Assembly (NCBI GenBank): GCA_037974665.1 | Contig: CM075777.1 | Location: 13,353,001 to 13,417,000, forward strand | Length of the DNA stretch: 64,000 nucleotides | Reading direction: 5' to 3' | Origin: Ehretia macrophylla | Taxonomy: Eukaryota; Streptophyta; Magnoliopsida; Boraginales; Ehretiaceae | In this document: positions 35,777-48,165 of the stretch, piece by piece | Layout of the letters: the number at the start of each line of letters is the position of its first letter | How positions within the stretch are numbered: position 1 is the stretch's first letter | Notes under the pieces: model-generated | The model's input: only the letters and a program-made list of their open reading frames with translations | What the model was told of the DNA's origin: nothing | The model's database searches: none | Position numbers and translations under genes: made by a program

Positions 35777-36009
35777 CTATAGACACAAATTATTATACAC
35801 AATTTATTGGAATACGACAAGATAAGAAATTAATGTATAGAGTATGTAACATACGATTTCACATAGGCATAAAATTCTCAAAACAGCTAAGACATGTTAA
35901 TCACATTAGCACATAGAAACAAGGTATATGTACAATTTACTTAAAAGCTTCTACCAACTGGCTGAGAGTTAAACCCGGCTCACGCCTAGTTAGCAACTAA
36001 GCTCTGATA
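35777..36009 (-). other. E3 leader with damaged PBS
   Basis: Between 5' LTR and gag. On minus only TATCAGAGC remains of the TGGTATCAGAGC Met-type PBS. The missing part coincides with loss of the last 26 bp of the LTR, so one small deletion removed the LTR-PBS junction. Confidence 0.75.
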
Positions 36010-39000
36010 GGCTAGACTAGGGTGTGATCTAATCATTCTCGTTAGTTTACGATTATAACCGATTGACGAAAGTTAAAGCTTATCCGTTAGACTAGAACTC
36101 CAAAAGTTTTTCGAAAAACTGGCAACATGACGACCGTATTTAGGACCTTTGGTTTGACCTAATTTTCTGGAACACCTCAAAATTTCCAATGTTTAATTCG
36201 ATTCTAATAAAGATTCATATTTTGTCATCAACCGATATGCCTACTATTTAATCTCGAAAATCTCATTTGATTAACAAGCTTATCATGATAATTATCTCTC
36301 GTTTACTTGTCAATTCCTGTTACACAAGTACCTGTTGACCTTTAGCCTATGAGTGAGTACCTGGTTAAGATTAGATAGAGTCATCTTATTTGATTCACCT
36401 AGTGGTTCAAATGCCTATGATAGTTACTAAATCAAGATAGTGATAGCAAACAACCAAATAGAGAGTTTGTCTGGTTATAAACAGTACATGCCAAAATTAG
36501 ACCCCAAATTACAACAGGGGTCATTTACAACAACATCGGAAATAGTCTTCAAAATAAACATAACGTTCATAAAACAACCACAGTCAAGCAAGGCACATAA
36601 GACACGTAATCACTCCAAGGAATCATCGACAGACACATTCTCCTCGGGTACCTGTTCCAAATCTGCTTCACATGTGATGATAAAAGAGGGTGAGTCCTTA
36701 TGAACTCATTGATAGGAAAAAGTGATAACGTTTTGAAACTTTTTTTCGGTTAATCTTATGAAAACTCCTTTGGAAACATGTCATATAAAATAAGTAAGTT
36801 CATAACATAACAAAAATATAAATGAACACATTTACCCGTCTTTCCTCTCCGAGGTCCTCTAAGAACTAAGCGAGAATACTTAAACACATAGTAAAAGGAT
36901 ACGGTGAGCTTTTGCTCTTAAGTTTATTTCCGATAACCAATGTTGTAGCTGGCATCCATCATCCACTTATCACTCCAACAGATGTACTCTGGATGTATAC
37001 CAAACCTACGACCCAACTCTCCGAAGAAGTTAAGCCCCCAAGCGAGAGAATGAATTGGACCATGATAGTCACGGTAGCACCGGTAAGTCCGATGCTGCCC
37101 GGTGTGCGTGAAATGCTACCATGCCATAATGAGAAGTTGCAACCTTGTATGCAATGCACAATCATGCCATTTAACATTTCACATTAGGAGGTCAACAAAA
37201 GTAGGTTGCCTCCGAGAAAGTATAAGATCACATATTGACAAGTAAACATACGAGGCACGCTTTGACATGTAAATTCACTTTGTAAAACACTTAGAAGTAT
37301 ATGAACATTTAACGGGCAGCCAAGTAACACATATAAAACAAGTTATATAACTCATTTTGGGTTCACATATCAAGTGTTGAGATCATACAAGCATGCTACG
37401 ACACTTACACAAGACCGGGTACAATAATAGTTCACTTATTAACATGCAATCATCGAGAATCATGGTTAGAGCTATAAAGACAATTCCGGGCAGCCTATTA
37501 ACATTCTTCAACATCAATTATAAGCACACATAAATGGTTTGGGACTCGGGAACCTTCGTAGCCATTAGAGTTTACAAGGGCCGTACTCGGGTGTTGGTTT
37601 TGTTTGCTAAGAACCACAAGAGGTACTTAAGCCATTTCTTACATACTTAAGGATTATTGGGCAGCCTACTAACCACTCAAATGAACTCAATTAACCATAG
37701 GATAATCACTTAACAAGTATTCATAAGCAATAGGGCCTCAATTTCGTGCGTACACATATGATTAAGCAACAATTCATCATATAATGAACCTAAGCCATGC
37801 ATCAACCAATTTAAGAAACCTCAACCAACCAAAACAGCCCACACAACTTCTAATTTCCACAATTCCAAGTATTCAATACCTCAAGTAAAATTACAATATG
37901 ATTTAAAGCATATTACCAAGCAAAAATCCCACTACAATAGTCTGTTTTTCCTCATTCGTTTAGCCAAGAAAATATCCTCCAAATTTAGTGAATCAAATGT
38001 CAAATTGAATCTTAATGAGTTCTTTAAATCTAGAAACAAACCTCGCTGCATTACGAGTTCGGACTTAGGAGTTATGACCAAAACTGTGAGACTACGCAAA
38101 ACTGTCCAGTTTCATACACATTTCGATATTTGCCATTTTTGAGAGTCTTAAACTCAAAATTATCCTTTGCCTATTTATTCAAGATATGTTCAGAACTAAA
38201 AAATCTAGTTACCTACCAAATTTCATGCATTTTTAACATATTTTGCTAGGCCAAAAACATTTCATTCTACAAGGTCAGAAAGCTGGCAGAAAAATGTTTC
38301 TTCATATCCCAAAGTTCTAGTAATTTCCAAGCCATGCAAAAGTAGATAGGCTCATATAAACACATATACATGAACTTCAAAGGTAAATACAGCCATATGA
38401 GAGCATGCATGTGAGTTTTGAAAGCATTTGAAAAGATTTAACCCTCACCTTAGCAACTTGATAGATGAAATTGCAAGAAACGCCCTTGAATCGCACGGAA
38501 AGCCCTTTTTCCTTGCTTTGGCTGAGTAGTAGCTTGATTTTCCTTAAATCCTAGCCTATTTAGTAAGTGTAGAGGGTGTGCATGCGTTCAAAACCAAAAG
38601 AAATGGAAGAGAACTCTTAAAACTTACCTATGGCCGAAATTAGTGAGCTTAGGAGTTTTGTGTGAGCTTCTTGCTTTGTTTCCTTATTTGGCCGAGTTAT
38701 TGAGAGCCTTAAAGAGTCCTAGAGAGCAAGCTTGAGGTCTTGGAAGCTCAAGAGAGAGCCATGGCCGAAATGGAGAGAGAGCGAGAGAGTTTGAGAGGAA
38801 AAAAATGAAATTTGAGAATGTTGCATGTGTATGTCGGCCTTGGGGCTTTGCAAGGCTGAATTTTTGTGTCATCTAGGCATTTTTTGAATTGTTTTGGCAT
38901 GTATATTGACAGGGCCGAGAAAGGGAGCTTAGGTGTTAGCAAAATGGTGCATTGGTGTAAGGAAAAGGCATGACAATGTGTAAGGTTTTGTCTAGGCATG

Positions 39001-39502
39001 CATAGATTAAATATTTTGTTCAAATCTTGTTCAAATGGCCCTCTGTATGGCCGGCCATATGATGATCCAAATCTGAATTTTGAGTTTTGTTTTAAGCTTA
39101 ATTTATTGTAGGTTAAGTGTATTTTATTGTCTAGTAGTTTGTGTTGTAAGAGAATGTTGGAATTTAGAGAATCTAGATAGAATAAAATATAGGAATGTTG
39201 AGATAGTTTAATATTATTTTAGTGTTAGTGGAGTTTGTAGGATTTCTTTATTGTCTAGTGCTTTGTGTAAGAATCTTTATTGATTAGCGTGCAGGCATGC
39301 TTTTCTAGGTCTAAGGCACGCTCTACGAGGTAAGGTACGAATTTCAAGACAACTGCATGGATTCCAAAGTAAATACACGTAACCCTAAGTGAATGCATGT
39401 AAACTAATGCAAGGCACGTAATTCAAGGCACGACTCTATATCTAGATTAAGGCACGCAGTTCAAGATTAGGGCACACGAATCGATGTATCGCACGTAAAT
39501 TG
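36010..39502 (-). repeat. E3 5' LTR (right copy), both ends trimmed
   Basis: Matches 27673-31185 of the left LTR. It lacks the counterpart of 27647-27672 (PBS side) and the last 15 bp (outer side). Confidence 0.92.
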
Positions 39503-39690
39503 ACCACCAAGAGTACCACCTCTATCACCATCACCAAGGGTACCACCACCACCACTACCACCAAAGGCACTATTACTACCACCAATAGCACCACCACTAC
39601 CACCTAGAGTACCATCATCATCACGAATACCACCATCAACACCACTACCACCACCATCTCATTATCTCTATCTATGGGTAAATAATTTAG
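39503..39690. repeat. CCA/GGT-rich minisatellite, right of E3
   Basis: Continuation of 27561-27641: ACCACCACC-like units with AGGGTACC and AAGGCAC variants. The first five bases, ACCAC, are the probable target duplication. On minus the Gly-rich frame stays open across about 45 codons. Confidence 0.6.
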
Positions 39691-39693
<3 letters not shown>

Positions 39694-39746
<53 letters not shown>

Positions 39747-39780
39747 GGGGGGGGGGGAGAGGTGTGTGTGTATATATAGC
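39694..39780. repeat. Compound microsatellite (TA)n(TG)n(G)n
   Basis: About 19 TA units, then TG units, a run of about a dozen G, and a short (GT)n(AT)n tail. Confidence 0.95.
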
Positions 39781-39949
39781 TATGTGTTTGTATATATATA
39801 TTCAATTTTTTATTTTTTATTTTTTTATATTTAATTTATGTTTTATGATTATTTTATTTTATTTTTTTATAATTTTATTTGGTGAATTAATTGAGTTATT
39901 TGATAATTTAAAATTGAATTTGGTATTCTGTGACTTTTCAATTTAAAAT

Positions 39950-40870
39950 TTTATTTCTTTTTAGCATTGGAATAAATGAAATAATAGAGTCATGTGGTAA
40001 TTTAGAATTTAAATAATGGAGTAATATCCGAATTTAGAATTAAAATAAAAGGGCCATGTGCTAATTTAGAATCACAATAATGGAATCATGTGCTAGTTTA
40101 TGTTTTTTTAAGTGTATACGATAGTTGTAGTTCAATATGTATATTTTGATGCCGATGTATTGAATATGAAATGTTATTTGGTTAGTAGTGCTAGTCTTTT
40201 GTTACATTGTGAGAATTGAATATACATATTGTGAGATTAAATATATTGTTCTCTAGTTTCTCGATCTATAGTTTCATTTTTTTAGCATTGAAAAATGTGA
40301 AATAATTGAGTGATATACTAATTTAGAATTGAAGTAATGGATTAATAGAATTGAAATAATGAAGTTATGTGCTAGTTTATGTTTAGTATGTATCATGCTT
40401 ATAGTTTAATACGTATATGTTAATGCCGATGTATTGAATATGAAATGTTATTTGGTTAGTAGTGCTATTCTTTTGTTATATTATGATAATTGAATATGTA
40501 TATTGTGAGATTGAATATGTTGTTTTGTAGTTTCTCCATCCATAGTTTTATTTCTTTTTAGTGTTGAATATGTGAAACAATAGAGTCATGCGAAAATTTA
40601 AAATTGAAATAATAGAGTAATGCGTTAATTTAAAATTAAAATAATAAAATCATGTGCTAATTTGGAATTAAAATAATGGAGTTATGTGCTAGTTTATGTT
40701 TTTTAAGTATGTACCATACTTATAGTCCAATATGTATATGTTAATGCAAATAATATGTATGTGTTAATGGCGATGTAGTGAATATGAAATTTTATTTGGT
40801 TGGTGGTGCTACTCTTTTGTTAATACCAATAATATGTAAACATGTCTAGTAGTCATGTGCTAGTTTATGT
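39950..40870. repeat. AT-rich tandem repeat, about 0.3-kb units, roughly three copies
   Basis: Units begin near 39954, 40276 and 40551 with TTTTTAG(C/T)(A/G)TTG, then repeat the order: AATAATGGAGTCATG-like subrepeats, TGTGCTAGTTTATG, GCCGATGTATTGAATATGAAA and TTATTTGGTTAGTAGTGCTA. Period varies from 275 to 322 bp through gain or loss of the inner subrepeats. Confidence 0.8.
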
Positions 40871-41552
40871 TTGGTCAACTCTAGTTGACTACTCGAATCT
40901 AGACTTCAAAAATAATCCATAGACATTGCACAAGCTAGCTAGACCTAACCCACTCCAAATTTGATCCTCCTTAGATTTGAGCTGATATTTAGATTAGATT
41001 AATTTAACCTTTTATTTAGCTTAGTTTAATTGTAATTACTCTATAACTCCTCCAATTAATCAATTTTCCTTTCTATTAAGAATTTAGATCACTTTTTACA
41101 CAAATACACCTTAGACATTACTTAGAAGCCTTCTTTGAAGATACGATTCTCACACTTGCTGACTTTCTACTGTGACCTGTGCACTTGCGAGGTAAAACTT
41201 AGTCTCATTTGCATTAGTTTTATATCCAACCAAGAAACCGAACAACGCATGAGTTACTAGTATTTTACCAAGTGAATTATGCCAAATTTGACATCACATT
41301 TAGAACATCAACATCAACTTCAACTTCAACGTTACTTTCCAAAACTTAAGAGCCAAATTGAGGGTTTAGCCATTTTAAGGAGAAAATGATTATTATCCTA
41401 TGTGAGATTTGCCAACAGAGAACATGAAATACTAGATTCATATATTATAAAATTGCTTATGGTATAATTAATGGGTATTTTTGATTGAAACCCCCTCTAA
41501 AATAACAAAATGTGACTCAAACTCCATGACCATAGAAAAATTTTGACACACA
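40871..41552. other. Intergenic, nothing recognised
   Basis: AT-rich sequence without a recognisable gene, RNA or transposon end. Confidence 0.5.
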
Positions 41553-41560
41553 CCATTTCT

Positions 41561-42684
41561 GTTAAGTAAGAATGTCAACAGTTTGGTTAACCGCAGTTTT
41601 TGGAGAAACCGTAACCGAAATCGTTTAACAAAATCAAAAACCGAAACCGAATAGTTTTGAAAATTAATAACCAAAACCGAAACCGATTAGAATTGAAAAA
41701 ACTGCGATTATCTAATCAGTTGAAAAATATTAAAAAATTAGTTTGAACTACAAAATAAAAAATAAAAAATAGATAATATAAATTTTAAATAGAAGAATTA
41801 AGAAAATAAATACAAAAATTATCTATAAAATTCAGTTTGTTCAAAAAAATAAATTTAAAATATAAATGCAACATACTTCTTCAATCTTAACTTATGCAAC
41901 AACAAAATATAAGAAAAAAAAATCAACTAATTTGAGAAGATCTTCAATTCATAAAATCTTAAATGAACACCAATATTAATATGTCAATCAAAAAGAAAAA
42001 TATCAATTATGTATTTATGAAATAAATCATCAATAAAATAAATTATAAATAAATAAAAAACAAAATGAAATACATAAGAATCAGATCTATGAATTGGATA
42101 TGCTGCAAATTTTACTGATCTAGTGTAAATCACAGATCTATTTGTATGTATATATGATAAGAGTGTAAAAATAGAGATGAGAGCATGAGATGAAGCCTTT
42201 TTTTTTTTTTTCCCGATCGAGAGACTAAGCAACATCTTCTAGTTTTTGTTTTGGTTGAGAGATGAAGCAAAGAGTGAACCAGAGAGTGAAAGTGAGAAAG
42301 AGAGGAAAGAGTGGAAAGAGAAAAGTGGAGTGAGAGAATGGTAAAGGGGATGACTTCGGCGGGGAAAAAAATAAGAGAGAAGAATGGAAAAAAGGAAGAG
42401 AGTGAAAGTAAGAGAGATTTGACTAGATTAAAAGGAGGAGAGAGAAATGAAAGCAAAAGAATCCTAGGTAAAAATATGTTAAATTATCTATTATATATAT
42501 ATATATATTAATAATTGAATTTTGAGTTTTAATTTTTTTTAATATTAAAAATTAAAACCTATCAATTTATTTTATCACTTAAAAATTCAAAACCTAACAA
42601 ATTTTCTCTTAATTTTTGTTATCAAATTTTTATCGAACAAATACCCAAAACCGTTCGGGTAAAACGATTACCCATGTCTATTAA
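41561..42684. mobile_element. Candidate non-autonomous hAT-like element
   Basis: Flanked by CCATTTCT (41553-41560) and CCATTTCC (42685-42692), a 7/8 match of the 8-bp length typical of hAT. Ends are only roughly inverted: TTAAGTAAGAATG at left versus TTAATAGACATG reading inward from the right, then CCG-rich subterminal words on both sides. No transposase. Suggestive only. Confidence 0.35.
42240..42465. repeat. Polypurine-biased tract
   Basis: More than 200 bp of almost purely A and G on plus (GAGAGTGAAAGTGAGAAAG-like), with few pyrimidines. Such tracts can form non-B structures. No coding meaning seen. Confidence 0.7.
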
Positions 42685-43784
42685 CCATTTCCTTTTCCAT
42701 TACTATTTTCTTAACACGTTTGAAATTCCATTTTCATCACTCTAAATCTTCCATTTTCGGGCAAAAAAGAATCCTTATTTTCAGTGTCATCTACCCCCGA
42801 ATTCTAATCTTTAGCGTTGATTTTTATCTTAACTTACATATGAACTTATATTATTTGTAATTGCAACACAAGAAAACACTACAAAATCAAGTGCAATGAC
42901 TGTGTTGAACGGGCCAGCCCGCTAGGTTGGATGAGCCAAACTTCCACGGCTTTTGTTGACCAAACCAAGCCGCAACCTTCTGTTGTAAGCCATCGCATTT
43001 CTTGTTGAACAAAACACGCTCACATTGTTTTACCACATTTTCCATGCTTTTTTTATATCATCTATCAGTTATGAAAGACCTAAAATTGAAAGTTTTGTGC
43101 GTTTTAACGGTAAAGATTTAAAATTTTTGAGCATTTGAAGGTTGAGGTGCAAGGATGTTAGAAAAGGGCTTGTAAGAATTTAATCGAGAATAATAAGAAG
43201 CGTTAAAGAAAAAATTGATATGATTTTTTGCCGGATAGAGATAAAGAGATGAAAATTTAGGCGGTAGACATCAGGTCAGAAGTATAGAAAAAAGACAGAT
43301 CCATGCAGAATAGGTGCTCAATACATTTCTTACAAGTCGGAACAAAAAAATCATTTCCACTAAGACAAAAGGCAAAGAAGCAAAGAAGCAAAGAACCAAA
43401 GGAAAGAAGGAAAGAAGGAAAGAAGGCGGTGTGTATCAAACTTTTCTAAAAACATAGGGTCTAAGTCACACTATTATTCTAGAGGGGGTCTGAGTAAAAA
43501 ATACCCCGATTAATAATAGAGGACGGAAAACTAAAGCTACAATGACACGAGATAGAAATTAGATTAATCATAAAGCATGAATGGAAAAAAGAAAAATTAA
43601 GAAATTAATAATGGGAAAGCAAATTTATCATGTAGATATTTGGTCTTAAGTTTAACCTTAATGGTAAGGTTTCATAGGATATCAAAGCGAGAAAGCAAGG
43701 GGCATGAAACCATTACATCTAGAGGCGATCAAAAGTTTGAAAGAACGAAATCACATTCAAAACAATAAACAGCAGAATAACTAA
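42685..43784. other. Intergenic, nothing recognised
   Basis: AT-rich spacer with a run of GAAAGAAGG repeats near 43400-43426. No domain or RNA gene recognised. Confidence 0.5.
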
Positions 43785-44048
43785 TCATACGCATCTTAAA
43801 GCCTTCGTGAAAGCCTTCCGAAAGAGCTTATGAAATTTCAAATTTTGCACTTTCTCCATCTTCGGATGGGTTGTAGACTCAAAATCCATGTTGGCTATTC
43901 CAATAGGTAAGGCATGATATGATCGAAGCTGAGGGGAATAAGTTCTTAAAAATGGAGCTGGAACTGACACAGGTACTAAAGATCTACCCGCAACCGATCT
44001 ACGGGCAGCTGACAGAGATTGTTGATATGATCTCTTTGTTGGATAATC
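43785..44048 (-). CDS. Possible terminal exon of an unidentified gene
   Basis: On minus a CAAG acceptor-like site at 44049-44050 is followed by an 87-codon open frame to TGA at 43785, with balanced residue use and a basic C-terminus (LRRS/FRKAFTKAL-like). I recognise no domain. It might be the last exon of the gene at 50.1-51.3 kb, with the transposon nest in an intron, but the exon at 50.1 kb has its own stop, so the link is weak. Confidence 0.3.
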   Translation of the reverse strand, partial: DYPTKRSYQQSLSAARRSVAGRSLVPVSVPAPFLRTYSPQLRSYHALPIGIANMDFESTTHPKMEKVQNLKFHKLFRKAFTKALRCV

Positions 44049-44456
44049 CTTGAATAGAAAAATAATGCATGTTAGTCAACTTTTTTAATTCAAATAACAT
44101 CAGAAGGCACGTTAAAAACAAGGTTTACAAATTTGCATTTCATATTAGGCCAACTCCAACCCATTCTCTATACACCTATTTAACCCACATGTAAAGATAT
44201 TGTTGGAAATATTCATCTCTAATAGCATCTCTACAACCCTCGCTATATGTAGAGATCTCAACATTCATCTTTCAATATCTCTACAAGTAAAAATGGCAAT
44301 GGGAAGGGTTAAACGGGGGACCTATTTCCATATCCTGTCCCGCCACTTAAAAAGTCCACCCAACACCCGCCCCGCCCCGCCCCAGCATTGTATGCCCCCA
44401 TCCCTGCCCCGTCCCGGTCCCGGTCCCGGTCCCGTCCCAAGAGGAATGAGTGCATA

Positions 44457-44634
44457 TTGAGCGCATACACGAGAGGATTGGTGAAGCATTGTAAGAGAGT
44501 TCTCTTGTACTACTCTCATCATAATGAAATTATTTTCCTGCTATCCGTGAACGTATGCTTAGACCGAACCACATAAATTCTTGTGTTTGTAGATTTCTTG
44601 TTTCTATGTGTCATCACCCTATATTATCATAACA
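44457..44634 (+). repeat. E4 5' LTR, 5' truncated
   Basis: 178 bp matching the last 178 bp of the 3' LTR (48899-49076): ATTGAG(C/T)GCATACACGAG to ATAACA. Confidence 0.9.
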
Positions 44635-44637
44635 AAC

Positions 44638-44650
44638 TGGTATCCAAAAC
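44638..44650 (+). other. E4 primer binding site
   Basis: TGGTATCC(A)AAAC three bases after the LTR. The first seven bases match the tRNA-Met-type PBS; the rest has diverged. Confidence 0.65.
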
Positions 44651-44731
44651 TAGTTGAGGGTGAATTAACGCGAAAATTAACTTTGTGAAGAAAAAGACCC
44701 AAAAAGTTAGCAAAAAACGATAAATTTTTTC

Positions 44732-45262
44732 GTGAGCAAAGCCCAACATATTATTATGGCAATGAAGGACATTAGCGTTAAAATAGAAGATGAAGATCAA
44801 GCTATTATTTTGTTATGCTCTTTACCGCCTTCATATTCGAATTTTGAGGATACTCTATTGTATGATAGAGATAAGATTAGTTTGGAGGATGTGAATTATT
44901 CACTTAAATCCAAAGATCTACATAAATATTTTCCAAGCAATAGAAAAGAAGTCCATGGAGAGGGGTTAGTGAGTAGAGGAGGAACACAAAATAGAGAGAG
45001 ATCTTTGAGAAAGAAGATGGGAAAGACAAGATCAAAATCAAGAGCGGACAGGTCCGCTGTTATGAGTGTGAGGAAAAGGGTCACATTAAAAAATATTGTG
45101 CAAAAAGAAATAAAGGTAAAAAGATTGAAAATTCAGCAAATGTAGTAGATAGTGTTAGTTCTAATGGAGAGAGTTCTAGTGATGCAGGTGATGTTTTGTT
45201 TGTCAGTGTAAGGCAATGGCAAAATCAATGGATTCTCGACACAGGTGCCACATTCCATGTGT
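44732..45262 (+). pseudogene. E4 gag C-terminal part and protease motif
   Basis: Copia gag fragment: IKIEDEDQA-like segment, LLCSLPPSYSNFEDTLLY, then a Lys/Arg-rich tail. The normal N-terminal region is absent. A frameshift near 45045 moves the zinc knuckle (CYECEEKGHIKKYC, 45056-45097) into another frame, which continues to the protease motif WILDTGATFHVS at 45229-45262. Confidence 0.85.
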
Positions 45263-46349
45263 CCTAGGCGGGATTGGTTTTCTACTTATTCTAAGAAAAG
45301 TGAAAAATTCTTTCTAAGTAATGACCTCACTAGAGGTGGTTGGAACCGGCATTGTGAATATCAAGATGTTTGATAGTATTACTAGATCTCTCGAGTGCTG
45401 GCATATCCCGAAGCTGAAGAAGAATCTAAATTCTCTTGGTTGTCTAGATTCTTATGGGTACAAATTTCATAGTGAGAATGAGATTCCTAAAGTGACAAAG
45501 GGTTCTGTTGTGCTCTTGAAAGGGAACTTGACAGGTGGACTATATGTTCTTCAAGGAAGTACAATCACAGGTGTTGCAGCTGTTGCATCTGAGAGCAGTG
45601 ATAATGACACTACACGGTTGTGGCACATGAGAATGGGCCACATGAGCGAGAAAGGACTAATAGAGCTGAGCAAAAGGGATTTGCTTTGTGGACAGAAGAC
45701 AAGAAAGCTCGATATCTACGAGCATTGTATCTTTGGAAAGCAGACTAGAATGCAGTTCAGTAAGGCGATAGAGACAACTAAAGGTACACTTGACTACATT
45801 CATTGATGCATTTTCTCGGAGGGTTTGGGTGTATTTTCTGAAAACAAATAATGAAGCTTTTCCAACTTTTGTTGAGTGGAAGACGATAGTTGAGAAGCAG
45901 AATGGAAAACAAATTAAACATCTTAGGACTGACAATGGGTTAGAATATTGCAATAAAGAGTTCGATAGGTTTTGCAATAAACAAGGCATTGTGAGACACC
46001 GCATATGCACAGGTACACCACAACAGAATGGAGTTGCAAAACGCATGAACAAGACTCTTTTGGAGAGAGCTCGATGTATGCTCTCTCATGCTGGATTGAG
46101 TCCAGACTTTTGAGTTGAAGCAGTCAGTACAACATGCTACTTGGTGAATCGGTCTCCATCCACATCTATTGGTTTAAAGACTCCTATCGACTTATGGTAT
46201 GGTAAACTTGCTAATTACTCTCAGTTGAGGGTGTTTGGTTGTCTTGCATATGCTCACGTGAAGGATGGTAAGCTTGAGCCAAGGGCAAAGAAATGCATAT
46301 TCCTGGAGTGAAAGGGTATAGGTTGCGGTGCATAGATAAGAAGACTTTA
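45263..46349 (+). pseudogene. E4 integrase region
   Basis: Pre-integrase segment (ECWHIPKLKKNL, LWHMRMGHMSEKGL) with the HHCC zinc site ending at about 45735, then the core. About 25 residues are missing at the junction near 45803, which removes the first catalytic Asp (DLWGP-type motif). The second Asp remains (LRTDNGLEY near 45930), but the Glu position reads Lys (NGVAKRMNKTL near 46030). A TGA at 46111 and a frameshift follow. Catalytically dead by three criteria. Confidence 0.88.
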
Positions 46350-46817
46350 CATAGTGTTTGGATTGCACAAAGGAATGGAAAGGAAAGTAAAGTAAAGGAA
46401 AAAAAATAAAGGAAAGGAAAGAAAATGAATTACCTTGTTTGTATTGCAAAAAAATAATAATGGAAAAGAAATGAAAAGTTTTTATAATTATTTGTTTGGA
46501 TTAGAGAACAAAATGAAAGGAAATGACAATTTTAAATAGTAAATTACTTAAATGCCCTTTTTCATACTCAAATATAAACTTGACCTTTTTAATAAACAAG
46601 GGCAATATAGTCTTTTTCCGCTGAAACCATCCTTTCCCTCCCAAACACCCCAAATTGAAATGATTGAAAAATCCATCCAATTAAAGGAAATAGAGGGAAT
46701 ATTGTACCTCTCCATATCCTTTATTTCTTTCAAATTTGCAATCCAAACAAGGGGAGAGGTTCCTTAATCCCTCCCCTTCCTTTACTTTCCATTAAAAAAA
46801 TGAATCCAAACAAGCTG
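46350..46817. mobile_element. Harbinger/Tourist-like MITE inside E4
   Basis: 468 bp, flanked by TTA (46347-46349 and 46818-46820). Ends CATAGTGTTTGGATT and the inverse of CAGCTTGTTTGGATT, 12 of 15 alike. Subterminal arms are purine-rich on the left (AAGGAAAGG words) and pyrimidine-rich on the right, giving a long imperfect inverted repeat. It interrupts the Copia reading between KKTL and VFLINKYVIFHEF. Confidence 0.8.
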
Positions 46818-48165
46818 TTAGTGTTTCTCATCAACAAATATGTCATATTTCATGAGTTTGCTTCATTAGACCGGGAGAAGGAGAAGGCAGTAGCTGATTC
46901 AAACTAGGGTGTCAAAGAACAGGTAGAGCTACAAGTTGATGCTCCAGATGTTCCATGCAGTAGCAGTAGTCCCGTTCAGCCGACTGAACAGAGTAGGGTA
47001 CATAAGGAAGATGTACCTGAGGAACAACAATACAGTATTGCCATTGGGAGACAGATGAGACAAATCAGAGAACCTAAGAGGTATGGATATGCTGATATAG
47101 TAGCTTATGCTTTGTCAATTGCAGAGACAATTGAGGCGCACGAGTCGAGTTCCTATAGAGAAGCCATATCTGATATGGATGCAACTCAGTGAATAGGTGC
47201 CATGAGTGAAGAGAGATAGTCTTTTCAAAAGAATTAGACTTGGGAGCTTGTGAAATTGCCTGAGGAACGTGTTGTTGGGTGCAAATGGGTTTTCAAAAAA
47301 AAGGAAGGTACTCTAAGGGTTGAAGGACCATAATACAAGGCTCATCTGGTGGCTAAGGGTTATACTCAAAGGAAGGGTGTTGACTTCAATGAAGTGTTCT
47401 CCCCGGTTGTGAAACATAGTTCTATCAGTGTTGCTTGCCTTGGTTGCTCTTCATGACTTAGAGCTTGAGTAGCTTGATGTAAAGACAGCGTTCTTACATG
47501 GTGATCTTGAAGAGCAGATTTACACGAGTCACCCAGAGGGGTACATTGTTCCAGGAAAAGAGAACCATGTTTGCAAATTGAAGAAATCCTTGTATGGGTT
47601 AAAACAATCACCTCGGCAGTGGTATAAAAAGTTCGACACTTTTATGACAGGTTCTTGATACACTAGGAGTACTTACGATAGTTGCGTGTATTTCAGGAAG
47701 CTTCCAGATGGTTCAATGGCATACTTCTTGTTGTATGTTGATGACATGCTTATTACTGCTAGAAGTATGTCCGACATTGATAAATTGAAGAAAAAGCTTG
47801 GTGATGAGTTTGAAATGAAGAATCTTGGAGCAACTAAGAAGATTCTTGGTATGGAGATTCACAGGGATAGAAACGCAAGAAAATTGTTCTTGTCCCAGCA
47901 GAGATATGTTGAGAAAGTGCTTGAGCGTTTCGGTATGCATGACGCTAAGTCTGTGAGTACTCCACTTGTAGCTCATTTAAAGCTGCCTGCTGACTTATCA
48001 CCTAAGACTGAGGAAGAGGTGGAACACATGTCTCGGGTTCCATATTCGAGTGTTGTTGGTAGTCTTATGTATGCTATGGTGTGTACTCGACCTGACATTT
48101 CATATGCAATTAGTGTTGTTAACAAGTATATGTCGTCGATGGAAATGAACATTGGAATGCTGTGA
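46818..48165 (+). pseudogene. E4 reverse transcriptase
   Basis: Linker rich in Glu/Ser (about 46870-47170), then Copia RT: WELVKLPEERVVGCKWVFKKK near 47250, HLVAKGYTQRKGVDFNEVFSPV near 47342, [33 protein letters not shown], and the polymerase motif YVDDMLIT near 47737. The frame is broken several times (stops near 47190, 47217, 47235, 47328, 47470, 47656). From 47686 to 48165 it is open for 159 codons. Confidence 0.9.

Larger units (their letters stand above)
27647..39502 (-). mobile_element. E3: Tekay/Del-like chromovirus (Ty3), nearly full length
   Basis: About 11.9 kb, read right to left: 5' LTR (36010-39502), damaged PBS, gag, protease, RT, RNase H, integrase with chromodomain, PPT, 3' LTR (27647-31200). 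Same family as E2 but better preserved. The LTRs are alike over their length, including an 87-codon non-functional frame in both (28107-28370 and 36440-36703) that differs at few residues. The 5' LTR has lost 26 bp at its PBS end and 15 bp at its outer end. Gag-pol has frameshifts and several stops. It sits in a CCA/GGT minisatellite. Confidence 0.94.

Noticed and set aside
41590..41690. Telomere-like AACCGAAACCGA words
   Set aside because: Not the plant telomere unit; too few and irregular. Better read as subterminal repeats of the candidate hAT element.
42130..42456. Ser/Leu-rich minus-strand frame of 108 codons
   Set aside because: Made by the polypurine tract, low complexity without a domain.
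44200..44576. Pro/Arg-rich small frames near 44.3 kb
   Set aside because: Result from the C-rich subterminal block of the hAT element.
46192..46449. Minus-strand frame spanning the Copia-MITE junction
   Set aside because: Crosses two unrelated elements and has no domain.
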